Positions 61,532-64,000 of a DNA stretch of 64,000 bases are shown one piece after another (the first letter of the stretch is position 1; each line of letters begins with the position of its first letter). The notes beneath the pieces were generated by a model. It ran no database searches. It saw only the letters and a program-made list of their open reading frames with translations, and had not been told where the DNA came from. Source of the DNA: Lingula anatina (lineage: Eukaryota; Brachiopoda; Lingulata; Lingulida; Lingulidae); contig NW_019774569.1 of NCBI RefSeq assembly GCF_001039355.2, positions 16,272-80,271 of the forward strand, given 5' to 3'. The position numbers and the translations under genes are program-made.

Positions 61532-61924
61532 TGAGGTGACATTGAAGATCCAAAATTAACATTTATCTGTTGATTTTTTTTGTGTCAGCTTATATTTCTG
61601 TCAGTTGTTTTACACTTTTGAAACACATTGATATAATGTTACTAAGCCCTTTTGTGGTAATGTGAAGGATGCATGGCCCCACAGTGGTGTATTTGCTGGC
61701 TACTTGTATATTCTTCTTGAATAATTTTCTGTAAGAGTTCCATTCACATTTTACTTTTGTTCTGTTTAGGTACTATGCCCCAGCTACTTCCAGATGAAGA
61801 CAATGAAGAGGATGTCCAAATGTGGCATGAACTACAGGCCCTCAGTCAGTCTACCAAATTTCTTCACAGAGCCATGGAAGAAAACGAACATGTACAGTAT
61901 CTGATAGATGATATATCTACATGA
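55566..61924 (+). CDS. ZCWPW1-like CW - PWWP - ARID protein
   Basis: Thirteen exons splice in frame to 624 residues: 55566-55645, 56589-56673, 57382-57641, 57929-58121, 58324-58522, 58792-58994, 59314-59469, 59782-59870, 60166-60290, 60610-60705, 60929-61024, 61260-61397 and 61770-61924. CW zinc finger: about 61-106, with W61, C64, C69, W72, W88, C90, C101 and the closing PEE. PWWP: about 129-206, starting VGSLVWAKMPGYCRWPG, so the motif reads C-R-W-P. ARID: about 348-430, with FEHDLTRF, a V-x-L-F-x-L-F core, G388-G389-Y, W399 and YYERNLLPYE. The tail has two similar 32-residue acidic modules (464-495 and 496-527). In vertebrates ZCWPW1 (648 residues) reads H3K4me3 with H3K36me3 and serves PRDM9-directed meiotic break repair; ARID domains bind DNA. 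Introns after 57641 and 61397 start with GC. It is a nuclear chromatin reader by inference. Confidence 0.92.
57021..57135. mobile_element. TTAA MITE, copy 5 (partial)
   Basis: The first 115 bp of the element, inverted-end orientation, begin at TTAA 57021 and stop at an N (57136). The pre-insertion flank recurs intact at 57181-57208 without the element. It lies in intron 2 of the ZCWPW1-like gene. Confidence 0.85.
57644..57679. repeat. (TTTA)n microsatellite at a splice donor
   Basis: About nine ATTT units start two bases after the last base of ZCWPW1-like exon 3. Another (ATTT)n run is at about 57780-57808 in the same intron. Confidence 0.92.
61482..61527. repeat. (GA)n microsatellite
   Basis: A run of about 22 GA dinucleotides in the last intron of the ZCWPW1-like gene. 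Confidence 0.95.
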
Positions 61925-62770
61925 AAACATTTGTTTCTTTTCATTATAACTTAGACTGGTCTCCATCAAACTGCTGTAGAGACGCTATAGATAATGGATG
62001 TTAACTGCATTTTATAGATGATATGTATTTCCATCCATATTTTGAAAAAAAAAACTATTTAAGGGAAGGAGGTTGTTATTATGAAACAACAACAAATATT
62101 ATGCCATTTTCAATAATAGCTTTTATTTTATAACTTTATTAGTATTGCCATTGTAAAACTATGAAATACAAGACTTAGTCTCATCTTCAAACTGGAATGA
62201 AAAGCTGCCAAATGTTCAGAAAAATGCTCATAACAGAGAAAATGCAGAGTTATTCAAGACAGGTCTTCATCTTTAATCCCTTGATTTAATGTAAAAAAGT
62301 CGGGGTAAGATACACAAATGAAATAATTTCTTATTCTTAATGCTCCCTAAAATATATCACATGTAATAGATAATATAGTCTTCAAAATCTACCAGAGAAA
62401 TGAAACATTTTGCAATAGTATTTTGTATTGTATATTGGTCAAATGTACAGTAAAATGCTACATGGTTTCCACCAAATATATTTTTATAATGATCAAACAG
62501 ATATTCCATCCATACATTTCAGTAACTTATCAAATAGTATATCATTCATATATACACAAGAATGGAATACAGTAAAACATTCTGAAATAAAGTCTTTTTC
62601 ATTGCCATTCATGACAGTTAAACAACTTCACAATGCACTAGATGTGACTAGATCGTTTTAACAGACTTGTCTTAAAAGACTACAAACTAAATTGTACACA
62701 GAACGACACATTGATCGAATTTGCTGTTGCAGCTTGAAAGATTATATTGATTTATCACATCCAGAAACAA
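61925..62770. other. Convergent 3' UTRs
   Basis: This lies between the ZCWPW1-like stop (61924, plus) and the TRRAP stop (62991, minus). Minus-strand AATAAA signals occur at plus 62134-62140, and a plus-strand AATAAA at about 62585. Used together they would make the two transcripts overlap tail-to-tail. Confidence 0.45.
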
Positions 62771-62982
62771 AGCAGGATCCATGTGCCCCAAACCTGTGAG
62801 ATTGTTTGCTGGGTGGATGACTTACAGCAAAAAAATGTCAGTCACATTCCAAATGGTGCAAATGATTGTTACTCCACTGCTGCTTCAAGAGTTGGGCAGG
62901 TTGCTTAAAGCAATTAATGCCAAGCAGCATCCACAGAATGCAAAAATAGTCCTAGAGCTCTGCTCCATTAAGTGTTGGGTGA
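62771..62982 (-). pseudogene. Decayed copies of the FATC exon
   Basis: Two segments resemble pieces of the terminal TRRAP exon in the same orientation. 62771-62826 matches about 63010-63070 (AGCAGGATCCATG versus AGCGGGATCCATC, then a shared GTTTGCTG and CTTAC). 62911-62982 matches both ends of 63005-63097 (AATGCCAAGC... and GCTCCATTAAGTGTTG versus GCTCCATCAAATGTTG) with an internal deletion. Both are shifted or truncated and lie in the probable 3' UTR. Confidence 0.5.
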
Positions 62983-62990
62983 TGGCTTAA

Positions 62991-63674
62991 TTACAGCCAA
63001 GAATGCCAAGCGGGATCCATCCGGCACAAGTTGTCGTGACTGTTTGCTGCAGCTACCAGTGTGCTTACTCTGCTCTCAGCTCCATCAAATGTTGCCAGAT
63101 CTAGAATCACAAAGAGTAAGCTATAAGTGCCATCCATTCTCTACGTTTTCAGCAAAAATATACATAAAAGTCCAACCTAACAATGATGTTTTTGGGACTA
63201 TGTGATGATATTTAAACAAGAAATACTACTGGTACTAACTGGAGTATGTATTATCAGTATTTACTAACTAATAATATTCAAACATTCAAAATTTATAGTT
63301 TAAATGAAAATTACATAACAAATTTAAACCATCAAGTTAATTCATGTGAATTTCGAACACTTAAGAAAAAAGTATAAATACTAATACTGTATTTTAAATG
63401 AATAGTACAGAGACTGCCATTTGGTGAAAAAGTCAGAAAATATGCTGTGGGGTCCAGGGAGCAGCTTAGGTCAAGGCCTATATTTTAGCTCCTAAAAGGT
63501 CAGAAATCTGCGGAAAGTCGAAAAAATCTCATCCCTGTTAATAAGAAATGGATTAACACCATTCTTACTTTGTAATCTGGTTGTTATGGCACCCACTGCC
63601 TTGGCAACCTTGCCAACAAGAAGCTCCCCATCCATGTCAACAGGCTGAGCTCCTGGATTGGCCTCGTCTTGTTT
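62991..63674 (-). CDS. TRRAP: TRRAP, C-terminal exons with FATC domain (partial)
   Basis: Two minus-strand exons, 63569-63674 and 62991-63100 (stop TAA 62991), join in phase 1 across a GT-AG intron; only one frame of the first is open. They encode 70 residues ending in a FATC domain: ESRVSTLVAAANSHDNLCRM followed by DPAWHSWL and the stop. FATC domains close PIKK-family proteins. The NLC-x-M-D-P-x-W-x-x-W-L ending fits TRRAP better than mTOR, ATM or DNA-PKcs. TRRAP is a catalytically dead PIKK scaffold of about 3,800 residues that brings SAGA and TIP60/NuA4 acetyltransferase complexes to activators. The rest of the gene lies beyond the right edge of the window. Confidence 0.85.
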
Positions 63675-64000
63675 CTGTATTAACGAAGTAAGAATATGGT
63701 CAAGAATGAAAAAAGGAAAACTGTAGACAAAATGTAAATATTCGTACTGTTAAGTTCTTGATATGGATATTGACAAATTCCATTGCATCTGACACTGAGT
63801 TTATAACAAAAATACCACTACTTTACCACTTTATAAGATGAAATAAGAATAAAATTAAAATAAAACTCAATTTTCTTGTCATCTTTTAGTGCACAAAAAA
63901 GCCACATAAATCATTAACTTACTTACTATGCTAATAACAACAGTACAAAATGCAACTGTCAATTATCTAATGTACAATTTAATTATGAACTAATCTCCCT
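63675..64000 (-). other. TRRAP intron
   Basis: AT-rich sequence upstream (minus sense) of the penultimate TRRAP exon. No further exon is visible before the window edge. Confidence 0.6.

Noticed and set aside
62781-62990. Plus-strand frame of 69 codons
   Set aside because: It is antisense to the decayed FATC-exon copies and has no support of its own.

Overview
This is a piece of an animal nuclear genome. Every gene I can reconstruct but one is split by short, phase-consistent GT-AG (occasionally GC-AG) introns; introns and spacers are AT-rich and full of small inverted-repeat transposons, microsatellites and minisatellites. One assembly gap (523 N) and three single-N positions are present. 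The gene families (TMEM98, TRRAP, a ZCWPW1-like histone reader, a BHMT-like methyltransferase), the abundant short TIR elements and the signs of heterozygosity fit a marine invertebrate. A mollusc is my best guess, but the sequence does not prove it.

Layout. 2.2-4.2 kb (+): a two-coding-exon gene for a small secreted cysteine-rich protein made of two similar modules. 5.7-10.3 kb: a minisatellite, a 1.67 kb TIR element holding a 263-bp palindrome, and a nested repeat block. 11.5-13.9 kb (+): a three-exon GNAT acetyltransferase with a second, YitH-like half. 16.4-20.2 kb (+): a BHMT/homocysteine S-methyltransferase-like gene (six exons seen, first exon not found). 21.8-23.4 kb (-): a 532-residue coiled-coil protein with an uninterrupted coding region. 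23.4-32 kb: mostly gene-free, with one orphan reading frame. 36.1-42.9 kb (-): TMEM98, with a long glutamine-rich tail and an unusual N-terminal extension. Its long 3' UTR probably lies at 32.1-36.1 kb and noncoding 5' exons may reach about 55.4 kb. 42.8-45.3 kb: a probable false duplication around the gap. 55.6-61.9 kb (+): a complete 13-exon gene for a 624-residue CW - PWWP - ARID protein related to ZCWPW1. 63.0-63.7 kb (-): the last two exons of a PIKK-family protein, most likely TRRAP, with its FATC domain.

The right half is a compact cluster. TMEM98 and the ZCWPW1-like gene appear to be head-to-head at about 55.4-55.6 kb, and the ZCWPW1-like gene and TRRAP are tail-to-tail at about 62 kb. 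The last two are both chromatin genes. The genes on the left (secreted protein, acetyltransferase, methyltransferase) show no shared pathway.

The observations I rate highest are the ARID domain added to a CW-PWWP reader, the duplicated cysteine module, an apparent filled/empty allele pair of a TTAA-targeting MITE inside one intron, decayed copies of the FATC exon in the TRRAP 3' region, and the false duplication that copies part of a TMEM98 coding exon.
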